Source of the DNA: Trogon surrucura
Lineage: Eukaryota > Chordata > Aves > Trogoniformes > Trogonidae
Assembly (NCBI GenBank): GCA_020746105.1
Contig: CM036642.1
Coordinates: 4,123,501 to 4,187,500, forward strand
DNA: 64,000 nt
Direction of reading: 5' to 3'
Under the pieces are notes generated by a model that worked only from the letters and a program-made list of their open reading frames with translations, was not told where the DNA came from and made no database searches. Below are positions 1-10,400 of this stretch, piece by piece. The position numbers were made by a program, and so were the translations under genes. How positions within the stretch are numbered: position 1 is the stretch's first letter; every line of letters starts with the position of its first letter.

Positions 1-3000
1 CTGTTTTGGAGATAAAACCTCTCTTCAGCATCCCTAGACTAAACAATAGAATCTGTCAGCCTTTCCGGATTTTGAAAATCTCCTCCAGTGAACTTCTGTC
101 TAAATTTCCTCTCCCAGCATCTCGAAGAGCAGTCATCTTTCCATACTGCTTCATCTGTTTGTTTGCCTTTCAGAGGTTGAGCTGCAGAAGAGCTGAGCCC
201 GATCCTGATCTCAGTCATGTGGTGATGACTTGGTGGCCTGATGCATCTGCTCAGATGCAAAACTGAGGCTGGCAACGAGTTTCAGACACTGCCCTTGGGA
301 GCACTAAGTGTACAGCTGAAGGAGGGAACAAACAGCAGCCGCAAATATCACACTATGGTCAAAGGCAAACAGCGGGATGAGGGCACTTCTCTGCAGGCAG
401 CAAAGCCTCTCAGCAGAGATCCCACCAGAAGATGGAATTCACTCTGGGCATTTTCTCCGCCAGCAGCTGTGGCACCCGTGGGCCCGATGCCTGAGCTCCC
501 ACATGCTGAGCCCTGCCTGGCATCAGGTCACTGCAAGTGGGGCTGGTGCTCTTAGAACCCCCTTTTGCACCAGCAGCTTGTCCAGCAGCCAGCCAGGTGT
601 CCAGGCATGCTGTGCCCCCTTCAGTGCCAAGGAGCTCCCTCCTGATGCTTCCACCTGATTCAGAGCATGTCCCCAGCACACAGAAAAGGACTCTTCTGAT
701 GCAGACACTGAGCTCAGGGAGCTATCCACTGCACTCTTTTACACTGCACATGGTCTCCAGTAAAATCACTTCCCTGTTTCACATGACCATGTACCTGCAG
801 AGGCTCAGTCACACGCAGCAGAGAGCCCCCTCACCAATGCACCCGAGACAGCTCCCACCTCAGAGACCTCAGGGGTTTGCTGAGGATGGGGCACAACTGG
901 CCAAATCCCTCACTCTGCCCTACCACTGGCTCACCTTGCAGCTATTTAGAGATGTGGTATTTCAAGTTGTAAGTCTCTAATAATATATCTGTTATCTCTG
1001 TGCTGCAAGCAGACACACACACAGCACTATCACGGTTTCTACCTTGTCCTCAAAACACAGCGTGAAAGATGCTGCTCTGGCTCACAGTAGCCCTGCTTCA
1101 GAGGGGCCAGCATGCTGCTCCTTCAACAATCAATTTATGGGGAAAAAAAAAAAAAGACAACTAATGAGGGAGATGAGTGCTTCATGCCTCACTTCCTACA
1201 GCTACTTCTGGAGTCATTTCACAGCACACACTCCCCCCCCTTTTTTAAAAAAAATTGCAATATAGGGCCTAGAAGGTCAGCCTTTTTTTTTTTTTAAAGA
1301 ATAAATTTGACTCACTATCTGTTCAAAAGTCTGACTTGGAAAGAAAACGTGAAATTTCTGAGGAAAAATAAAAACATTAATGAGATCCAAGAAATATTAA
1401 CAAGTCTGGAAACTAGAAAAAGAGAATGTGGGAGTGTTAATTAAAGATAACAGGCTCTGACACTGAAGTGGGGACATTCCAACACTATTCTGAGGGAAAT
1501 AATGCTCACGGATTGGATTTTCATGATGTAGTAAAATTGGAGGAGGATTTGTCCAATTTTTTGCCTACATCTCTAAGTGTGTGCATGTGTGCTGCTGCTG
1601 CTGATCTGCCAAAGTCGCCGTGGGGTGGTTTCATGCACTAGGGCACCAGGCATGGCTTTGAAGGAAGACACACTAATATTTCGGCCTGAGGAGAATGGAC
1701 AGAATGGGCAGCTGTGCCATGTTATTCTGTACTGACCCATATCAAAATGTGAAGCATTTCACATGCCTAGAGTAGCAGACTGATTTCTTAGCCTCCCCAC
1801 GCTAGTAGGGAAACAGATCAGCTGGAGCTGAGTAGGGAGGAAGCCTACAGTTCCTTGTGAACCAGATAACTCCAGGGCCAGAAGAAATGCTCCATATTCT
1901 CCTACACGGAATTAATGCAAACATCCACCAGGATGCTGCTGAAATCCTCTGCTGCTCTCACTCAGTGCTGCCTCCACCAACCTTTCCCCACAAGGTGCAG
2001 AAGAGCTGGAGATGGGCTCTTCTCCCAGGCCGCCTGCTGTGCTCCCTCCCTCCCACCACCAGTCCATCTGAATGGACTGCAACATTAAACAAAAGATGTT
2101 ATCGTAAAGCCTCCCATGATTAAAGGACAGGCAGTGTAATTCCATAGCTGTTTAAAGGGAAATCCATAAAGGTTAAGTTTAATATCAGGGAGATGAGATT
2201 TCACCTCAGTGCAACTGTCAGTCAAACCTGGGCCAGGGAAGCTCTTAGAGGACATCTTTGGTGGTCCTTCCCTTGCCAGGGGACCCCAGGCACACTCCAC
2301 AGCCTGGCTTACACCTGCACAAGAACTGGCAGTTGACAGGAAGACTGCTGGCAGAGGACACCAGTAATCAGGCACAGAAAATGTTCTTTACTCAGGGGTA
2401 GAAGGTAGATGCATCTGCTCATTTCAGGTTGTCAGCTTGCACTGCCTTTGACTGCTGTATTTAAAAACAGTGCTTCATGTTTATTTTTTTATCCACCTCA
2501 CCTTGCATCTTCCCTATCCCCTCCATCCCAAAGCCCTTTTCAACCTGTCTCCATCCTGAACCAGCCTATTCTGTTGGAAATCACTCTGTACACAGTTACT
2601 CAACAAGTCTGAATACACTTGCTTTTGAATTGCTGCAGTTCCAGTACTGCTGCATCACTAACGCAATGTGAATCTGTCCAAGTCCAAAAAAAAAAATCCC
2701 AACAGGAGATATTGCTATATCTGAAACTGTACACCAATGAGAACAAAAAGAAAAAGCAATGCTTATCCCTCAAAGCTAGCAACATTACCAGCATCAGCTG
2801 GCAGAAGCTGCTGCTGGCTCTGGCTGTTAGAACCCGTAAAGAGAAGAAAGGAGGGAACTCAGGAGATCAGGCAGAGGGTTTGTGATGGAGGCCAGCTTCT
2901 TGCTGGAGTCCTAAACGATCTGACACTTGAGTAATTGCAGAACTTTGGGCAGTTGCTGTTTGAGGAGAAACGAGGAGCTTCCACTAAAATTCCTTTTCAA

Positions 3001-5332
3001 GCTTCTACCAGCCTTTAACTCCAAACAAGCTGCTCCTTAGTAAATTCTTTCAAGGACAGAAGTTTGACTTTGGATTATTTCTGGGCTGGTGGAAAAGCCC
3101 TTGAAACATCCTCTTCTCTGTACTGTGGGGACATCGGATACAAGAGTCCCTTTTTGAGAACTTGAGCTCCCTGCTTAGGGATCTAACAGAGGAAGCCTTC
3201 TCTTTCCCTTGAGATTAGCAAGGACAGGTTGAGGGAAGCCATCTGTCATCAGGTGCTAAGGAGGAACATTAATTTTCTCTACTAACAGAAATGAATGTAG
3301 GGCTAAAGCACAGCACAGGGACATCAGAGATCTGTACTTATGCCTGTATCACAAGTTCCCTCTGTGACTACAAGCCACTTCATTGTTATGTAAAACAAGC
3401 AGAATAACCCTTCTTTTTCACTCCATTTGTCTGCCTCATTGAGATTTCCCAGCACAAAGGATGTCCATTGCCTGCCAAAGTGGTGATGGCACCTAAGACT
3501 GAAGTTAACCTAATTCCAATTATAAGCCAGTTAAAGTTCTCAGTCATCTTCTGTGGGATGAAATTCTGCCACCTCTTTGCAGAGACTCCTTCAGAGCTTC
3601 ACTGGAAAGTTATTTTCCCCAAAAGCTAGTATTTCAGAGGTCAGAGCCGACTCTAACGCACTTGTAGTTAGCTCAGAAGAAGCAGTGAGAGCCACAAACA
3701 TCCACGAGATATTGGGAAGAACTCAAGTCCTGACATTTTCAGACTGATTTAGACATAAGCCCCATTTACTCTAGCGTACTTTCTCTGCGCAAAGCTAGTA
3801 CCAGCAGCTCTGCTAGAAGGCTCAGAAAGGCTTGCAGCAGGTGGATAGAAATAACCTTTCTCCAGGGAAATTTTCTTCCTGACCCTAATTAATTAGAAGT
3901 TGCCCGATGCCCTGAGGCATGGAGATGAACACTCTAGGAAGAAACCAAAGGTAGTCAAAAGGGTGCCCAGGGGAAGCAGCAGCTACCTGCCAACCGACAA
4001 GCTATGACTTGAACTGTAAACCAGTCTGCAAGGGAATCTAAAGACATTTTAAAGTGCATTTTCCTGCCATAAAAGCAAGATGCTTTCCTCCTTGAGAACC
4101 GAAGGGGGTCTCCTGGGCTGAATTTCATTTCCTCCGTAATGAAAATTAATAGTAATGATAAAGACTAAGGCAAGGAGAAGCTATACCTTCCTCCAACTCC
4201 ACAGTTACGTGACTGGCACTCTACAGCAAGAGAAAAAAACAGGTAGTGAGTACATTTGTGTTGAAGCCACCAATGCCTGCCCTGACAATACAGCCTCTAT
4301 ATTCAAAGGTTGTTCAAGAGCTGCTTGGATTTTCTTGTCAAGGAAAAGAGAGGACGTCTGCTGAAGATGCCCGATATACCATGGTGTCCCTGGCTGGCTC
4401 TCCTCAAAGTATCAGATGCTTCGTGCTGGCTGCAGGAGAGAGGGAAGGGTCATATTTATCCAAAATGCTGAGTCACAGCCAGGTGCTTCTGCAGTGAGTC
4501 ACATCTCTGACAAAGGGCAAGCCGACCTAACAGACAGTGACCTTCCTGTCCCAAATCATCTTATCTTGCTGGAAATGAAAGAAATCTGCAAGTCTACAGA
4601 CTAAAAAGCAAATCTTGGGATTTGCAGGGGCTGGGTCTACTCATTCTGTAGCATAACCCATTCAGTATTTTACTCCAGGGGACAAAGTCAATTTAGCACT
4701 CGGGAAACAACTCCATAATTTGACTGAAGATAGTATAGTCTGGTTTACTGTTTCCAGCCAGAGAACCTCTTCTGAAGTAAATTCAGTGCTGCTGGTAGAG
4801 ACTAGATTGAAAATGACTGTTCTCTCCAGATACGTGAATGTTGCCACCTCTGGTCTATATGACCCCAAGTCCTTTAACAAAGATAATTGTCAATCCCTTC
4901 TCCAGAGCTGCTCTCTGCTGAAATAGGGAGAGCATTGCACAGCAAGAGTCAGTTCTAGGAGAATCCTATTCACATCTAGTCACCAAAAGATGCTGACTGG
5001 TCAGAAGGATTTCAGTCTGCCAAAATGCACCAGCTCTAACCTTGCAGGGAACACATAGCAAGTGCACTGCATGAACGTTCCATTTTGAGCCAATGCAGAT
5101 GATAAAGGACTCAGCAAAGTGCCAGTGGAAGGGGAACAGCCAGTATAGGCTGACTCACAGCAAGCCTGTTTCCAATATCCACATCCCCATCACAGCACAT
5201 GTACACCATGGCCTCTGCCACTTTTGTAACAGCACACCTGGAACACCTCTAAGTACTATGATTTGAAAAGCAACAGGGTTGAAGCTGAGTCTGTCTTGAT
5301 TGTTTCCTCTCTCCCCTTCTCTGCACTTGCAG
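1..5332. other. Gene-poor stretch, no supported gene
   Basis: I see no gene here. Open frames are short, usually open on both strands, and lack a coherent set of splice sites. Isolated acceptor-like sites exist, for example a pyrimidine tract ending in CAG at about 173, but none joins to a donor in a convincing frame. The segment at 4,679-4,920 is open on both strands and has fairly natural composition, but I could not pair it with a donor of the right phase. Short A or T runs (for example 1,141-1,154 and 1,283-1,296) are simple homopolymers. Confidence 0.5.
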
Positions 5333-5418
5333 ACATCTGGTTTTCTCTGCTAACCCTGCAGTATGGCAATACTTCTTCTATAACCTGGTCAGTCTTAAAG
5401 ATTTCCAATAGCACTTAT
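5333..5418 (+). other. Weak exon candidate upstream of the predicted gene
   Basis: A long pyrimidine tract ending in TTGCAG gives a very good splice-acceptor match at 5,332. If the reading phase is the one used by the three candidate exons downstream, the frame stays open for 28 codons to a TAA at about 5,419. No good donor in the matching phase was found inside it. It may be a pseudo-acceptor. It is listed because all four acceptor-like sites in this 2-kb stretch permit the same phase. Confidence 0.12.
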
Positions 5419-5543
5419 TAAAATTTCTCTATCTTTCTTTTGCAAAGCTCCTGCTTAGAGCAATTTCCTCTCCTTAAAGAAAAAAAAAAAAAGCTGAATT
5501 AAATTAATTATATCTTCATGAATAGCTTTTTTCCTTTTCCCAG

Positions 5544-5756
5544 ATGCTACAGCTATACTAGTGCTCACTGTGATTCTGTCAATCCTAGGATATGATGCAG
5601 GAAGGCCAGTCCGGGTTATAGCCATGATTGGGAAGAAGTACTTCCACCAAGATGGAGAGCTCCCAGATGAGCAGGTCATGCCCAGTTTGAATCAAGACTG
5701 GCTCACAGAGTGGGCTAAACAGGCTTGCTACTCAAAAGATGCTGTTTTTATAGATG
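5544..5756 (+). CDS. Candidate internal coding exon of an unrecognised gene
   Basis: This is a predicted 213-base exon (71 codons' worth). The acceptor is strong: a T/C-rich tract ending TTTTCCCAG at 5,543. The donor is ATG|GTAAAA at 5,757. Two bases complete a split codon at the start and one base is left at the end, so it is phase 1 on both sides. The product opens with a 14-15 residue hydrophobic run (ATAILVLTVILSILG), which could be a short membrane segment or buried strands. A polar part rich in Asp, Glu, Lys and Trp follows, with KKYFHQDGELPDEQ near the middle. That composition is more protein-like than most chance frames in the window. I do not recognise the family. The call rests on splice sites and phase only; a chance frame remains possible. 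Confidence 0.33.
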
Positions 5757-6024
5757 GTAAAAACAAACAAAAAACGCCCAACACACAACCACAAACTCCC
5801 TTGCAGATTCCAAGATTCTTGTGCATTTCTATTAAAGATCCAAAGGTAATTTGTCACAAGATTAACTTTGATTTTATAGCCAGCTCCTAGAACAAGTAAT
5901 TGCATTGTTGCCACTGCCACACTTGCTTGCTCTGAAGGTTGTCTGCCTCCCTTTCATTACCCAAGTCTAACACACTTGAACAAGTGTATTCTGGATGTCA
6001 GGATGCATTACCATGCTTTATCCA

Positions 6025-6115
6025 ACACAAGAAAAATTAAGGCACAAAGAGATCAAGTGATGCAAGAGTTTATGCAGATCCAAGAGTCAGACCCAGGGCA
6101 CCCTACACTCCCAGG
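6025..6115. repeat. Ancient L3/MIR-type repeat relic, inside a candidate intron
   Basis: The sequence resembles the conserved part of ancestral amniote L3/MIR-like elements: an equivalent of 'aaactgaggcacagagaggttaagtgacttgcc', seen here as AATTAAGGCACAAAGAGATC and AAGTGATGCAAGAG, then a 'cagacccagg' motif and CTCCCAG. It is strongly diverged, so orientation and exact family are uncertain. It lies between the first two candidate exons of the predicted gene. The identification is by eye, from memory of the consensus. Confidence 0.42.
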
Positions 6116-6418
6116 CAGCTGAGGGGTTTGGGCAAGAGGCAGCAAACTGGATCTGGCAGAGCCTGTAAAGCAGCTGTGCTCTGTATTGCTACTTCCTAGC
6201 TTCTAAGGGCTTTGCAGGCTGGAGATGTAGTCCCTTGAACTGCAGCCAGTGTCCCATCACAAGCCATTGTGCATCATGGGAAATCATCCTTTCTCACCTT
6301 GTGCTGTTTCAAGCCATTAATTCCTAACCACAGCTGGAGACTTGCCTTTCAGTAACTCTCTCCCCTGCCTCACAGGACCTGCTCAGTGCTGCTGGCTCTT
6401 CCCACTGTTCCTCTGCAG

Positions 6419-6622
6419 CCAGGATCACCCGATTCCCACTTGCTCATCCAGCCTTCTATGCCTATGGGGCTGCTCCCCTTCAGCCAGCCATGGCCCCACC
6501 AGCACCAGGCATTATAAGAGTGAAGCTAATCAATACCAGAGGAACAGATCAAGGGGACTGGCTTGCAGCCATCCATCAGTACCATTTACACAAGAACTGT
6601 CAGGCTGCAAATAGAAAAAGAG
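6419..6622 (+). CDS. Candidate second coding exon of the unrecognised gene
   Basis: This is a predicted 204-base exon (68 codons' worth) with a strong acceptor: a C/T-rich tract ending CCTCTGCAG at 6,418. The donor is moderate: AGAG|GTGATG at 6,623. Two bases complete the split codon from the exon ending at 5,756, and one base is left over, so it is again phase 1 on both sides and could be skipped without a frameshift. The product begins RITRFPLAHPAFYAYG, then a Pro/Ala-rich patch, then a more ordinary stretch (IIRVKLINTRGTDQGDWL) and a basic end. If the donor is not used the frame stops at 6,681. No family is recognised; an accidental open frame is a real alternative. Confidence 0.3.
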
Positions 6623-7185
6623 GTGATGCGAAACAGTCCTGTCTGAAGATTTTTAAGGCTCTTTACAAATTGCTGTGGTGAATAACTTGTTGCCTGTATT
6701 TATCCCTTTTCAAATTGTCTCTTAGCTACAGCCATCCATCTTCATTCCTCTCCGCTTGCTCCAGACACTCTGAGCTGCTACCTCATTATTTTACATTTGT
6801 ACACTGCCACTTGGCTGTGCCTTGCTCAGATACATGGAGTCATCTCAGGAGGACACATTCATCCCTGGGGCAATGCCACTGGCTTCAGCGTGAATCTAGC
6901 ATGGCCTTTCATATATCTTCCCCCCATCTCTCCGATTGGAACGGCATGTTTGTAAGAGACCAAAGCGTTGGCACCAGGACATCTGGGTCCCAGCCAGGAC
7001 TCGGAAAGCAAAGCACCTGCTCTGTGAAAAGGTTGGTTTACAGGGCATACGGTGGGGTTTCACTGAAGCGATTTTACAATGATGTGCTTAAAGGTGTTGG
7101 AGTCAGGTCAGATCTTAGGAAGCCTACAGTCACCCTTGCACAAGGGAGCGAGCTCAGTGTGTCACAGCAGTTAAAATCCCTGTGC

Positions 7186-7221
7186 ATATCTTCACTTTTC
7201 AACATATCTTCACTTTTCAAC
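7186..7221. repeat. Perfect 18-bp tandem duplication in the predicted polypyrimidine tract
   Basis: The unit ATATCTTCACTTTTCAAC occurs twice head to tail with no mismatch. Both copies are pyrimidine-rich and sit directly before the CAGCAG acceptor of the predicted last exon, so the duplication doubles the length of its polypyrimidine tract. The perfect identity suggests a recent event or a recurrently unstable pair. Confidence 0.9.
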
Positions 7222-7227
7222 TTCCAG

Positions 7228-7469
7228 CAGTGCAAGGCGCACGACAGTTATTCCAAGACTCCTCCTTTGAGACAGGGGTGGCATACACAGTCCATTTTCG
7301 AAAGAAACTGCACATCAGAGATGTCACTGAGAAACAGACACCACACTTAGGCAAGCTTCAGCACTACAGTGCTCCAATGCACTCCAGAAAAGCACCAGAC
7401 ATGCAGCTAGTCAAAGTCTACCCTTCTTCAGCAGAGCGGCTTACAGCAACTCAAATGTTGTTTGTATGA
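7228..7469 (+). CDS. Candidate last coding exon with stop codon, unrecognised gene
   Basis: The acceptor is TTCCAG at 7,227, preceded by a pyrimidine-rich duplicated tract. It is immediately followed by another CAG (7,228-7,230), giving a CAGCAG tandem acceptor whose alternative use would remove one residue. Two bases complete the phase-1 codon from 6,622 (or from 5,756). The frame runs about 80 codons to TGA at 7,467-7,469. The product is polar and basic (for example VHFRKKLHIRDVTEKQ) and has no membrane segment. AATAAA follows only 14 bases after the stop, so the 3' UTR would be very short. Joined to the two upstream segments it gives at least 219 residues. I recognise no family, and the 5' part of the gene was not found. 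Confidence 0.35.
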
Positions 7470-7483
7470 AAGATGCTACACAA

Positions 7484-7489
7484 AATAAA
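7484..7489 (+). terminator. Polyadenylation signal AATAAA of the candidate gene
   Basis: A canonical AATAAA hexamer begins 14 bases after the TGA at 7,467-7,469 and is followed by a T/G-containing stretch (TTGTATTTTG). Its placement supports the idea that the preceding frame is a real last exon. The hexamer alone is common in AT-rich DNA and is only weak evidence. Confidence 0.35.
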
Positions 7490-7490
7490 C

Positions 7491-10400
7491 TTGTATTTTG
7501 CCATAAATCTCAGCCAAAGTACAACTAAGATAGGTACAAAATTATAGGCTAGAAGTAGGTGGTTTAAAAGCATGTACTTACGTAGGAGGGAAGAATGATT
7601 CCCTCCACAACAACCATCACTGGGGAAAACTGTAGCTTGTATTATTCAAGTGGTCAGGCTATAGAGGGCTTGTCTTTTCAAATTTCTAACTCAAAAGGTC
7701 AGGTTCTGTTAGAAGAACATTGACAAGATCAAGCCCTCAAACCCCTGGAGACTCCGTATATCCATCTCTAGAGAGGACCCTGCCACTTAAGACAGAACAG
7801 CAGAGAGAAATGCAAGGGGAGGGTATGAGTCAGCAGCAGGAGTGGGACAGAGTCAGGCACTCTGGAATTTCTGTGCCGTGTCACCCAGAGAAAGAAAACC
7901 AGGATTTGAAGTAGGTCCTGGTTAGGTGCAAATGGGAGGGAGGGGAGCAACCACAGAGAAGCAGAGCAATGTGAGGACAGCTCTGGGGGAGAGAAGCTAT
8001 CTTTCTGAAAGGCAAGAGGAGAAAGGAACACTGAAACCACCTCAAGGCCTTGGTTGTGTGTTTCTCAGCAAAGGGATGCGTCAAGGCTCCATCCCACAGC
8101 CTCCCTGGGCACTCAGTCCATCTCCCCAGCAGCAGCTCCCAGGAGGCCACACCTCACTTGAAGCCCCCCTCTCAGCCCACTGAATAATCACAGATATTCA
8201 GCTTTCCTCACTACTTCCCTCTTTGGCTTTACGGAGAAGCAGAACCCAGTCAGACACGATTGCGGGGAGCATTCCTCAGTTCCACCGCAACCTTACTCTC
8301 ATTTCTTCTTGCTGAGACAATCTCCACTTCCCACATAAAGCCACAAGGAGATTAATGCATAAGCCTGGTGCCCAGAGCAGCCCCATGGTCTCTGTGCTGC
8401 CACTGGGCTCAATTTATCCAGCATCAGTGCTACCAGCGCATTAACAGAAAGCCCCAAGAGCTCTCCTCTCCAAACCAGGGCCGGCCTCTTGCATTATGTA
8501 ACATCTCTCCACCTAGAAGACTGCCCAAGCTGAAAAGCTGTTCGTATAATAGATGAATTCTCCAGCTGGCCACTTTTGGTTTTATTATGTTTAATTCGCT
8601 TTATCCATTGCTAATTTCCCTTTCGCTGCGTGCCTGTCAGGAACCCACGTCTCAGCAATTCGCTGCGCAGAGCAGCCTCTAAGCATATATCAGGCTTCAC
8701 AGAGAGCACCCCGGCGGCTTGGGCTTGCTGACAGAGCTGCCAAGCAATACTGAGCTACTGCGATCTGCCTCGAGATGCATCGTCTTCTGGGGTCACACAG
8801 GGTAACCATCTTCCAGCTATACTTCCCTGCTTGCTCCCCACTACCTCCCCCTGCAAGTCCCTCTCCCCCCTGCCCACCCTTTCTGGCACTATTTCTGTTA
8901 TATGGTAGCCACAACAGACCCCTGGCAAAAGTCTGGAAACCTTCTTTGTGCTGAGCACTGGGCAAGGATTTGTTTTGAGGGCCTCTGAAAAGAGATGGCA
9001 ATTGGGGAAGGTAAAAAGGGGTTGGGACCTGCTGCTTCACAACATGGGAAGAGAAGCACATAAGGATGAAAGGACTTGCCTGTGGGCACTCGGGGAGTTC
9101 ACAGAGTCAGCTGCCAGCTGATTCTCAGGCTCAAGCTTTTTGCACATCACAGCCCTTTATGCCAGCAGGAGCATCACCATCACACACACCTTCAGAGCCA
9201 GCCTGACACCAGATAATCCCACACAAGGTCACAATAAGCACTTCCCAATGGGAACCAGAGGCGGGCAGAGCTCATGTGTCATGCTGACACCTAGGACCAC
9301 CACTGCAAGGATTGCCGTTCACCCCACAGATAGTTTTAAGTAGGAATTCCCACAAACAGAAGCTAAAATAGGTTAGCATATAGCAGCAAAGAGCACTAGG
9401 AATCGAGCTCTGTGCAAAGTAATTCTTTTAATGTGCTAGCCAAAACTCAAGCATCTAAGAAATGTTCTTTTCATGCCTATGGAAAATAAACATATCATTG
9501 TTTCTCAAGGAAATAATCCCTTCCCCCTCATGTTTTGACTCCTATACATGTAATCGCATCATTTGGGGTTGAACAAAATGTTATCTTTCTGCTGAAAACT
9601 ATTAGTCCAATGTGGCATGAGCTCACGAATAGTTCCAGTCAAATTGCATATTCCAGCAGAGGAAAATATTCAGCCTCCCCCACTCCTTAGATCAGTTCTA
9701 ATTATAAGAGCAGAAGAATCAGAAATGCCCTTGGAGATGGCAAAATGAGCATTATTCAATACAGAATGAGAACAGGCAGAAATAAAGCAAAAATTCTTCC
9801 TGAACAGGGAGCCGAAGGAGATACCTTGGGTCAATTTAGCTTCAGAACATCTCAAGTGAAGTTATTTACCCCCTTTTCCGAGCCACGTGTAAATCAATAA
9901 TTGCCCTTCTGGGCCACATTCTTCCTATTTCCTCCAGCAGCCTGTGAAGGAGTCATCTCTCTCTCTGTAAACGCCAGGACAGTCAAACCACCTGTGCAAA
10001 AACAAAACTCTTTGTTTTCCAACTACAACATAGCACCAGTGCAGGTCGCCTAATCCTTCCGCATCCCATGATGCGGCATAACAGCAACTAGTTCAGACAA
10101 TTCTACTTGAGGCTCTGTTGCTGAACAGAGATCTCTTAACTGAGGGCAGCAAGGGTAACTAGGTGACAGGATAAAGCAACACTCGGTAAAACTCGCTGTT
10201 CAAGTAGAGCCATCATCATTTTATATCAAACGCTGTGGGACAAAGACCAAGCCTTATTGTCAGGTTTTTAATATCAGGTATAACTTGGCTCTCCTTGCAG
10301 CCCTTGAACAAAAATATACAATTAGTTGACAATGAAATCACACATTTCCAAACTCAAAGAGATGCACAAGGAAACCAACAGACAGAATTGCATCAGTCTG

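Noticed and set aside
222-277. C/D-box snoRNA-like pair (GTGATGA ... CTGA)
   Set aside because: There is no terminal stem and no host intron, and the spacing is not convincing. Such short boxes occur by chance.
4155-4242. Open segment ending at a good donor (AACAG|GTAGTG) in phase 1
   Set aside because: It could in principle join the exon at 5,544, but its acceptor is poor, the peptide does not look like a protein start, and two strong acceptors intervene. Kept only as a note.
6715-7350. 211-codon plus-strand frame overlapping the candidate last exon in another frame
   Set aside because: Ser/His/Leu-rich chance-like composition. It crosses the 18-base duplication and has no signals of its own. 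The alternative frame with splice sites and AATAAA is the better reading.
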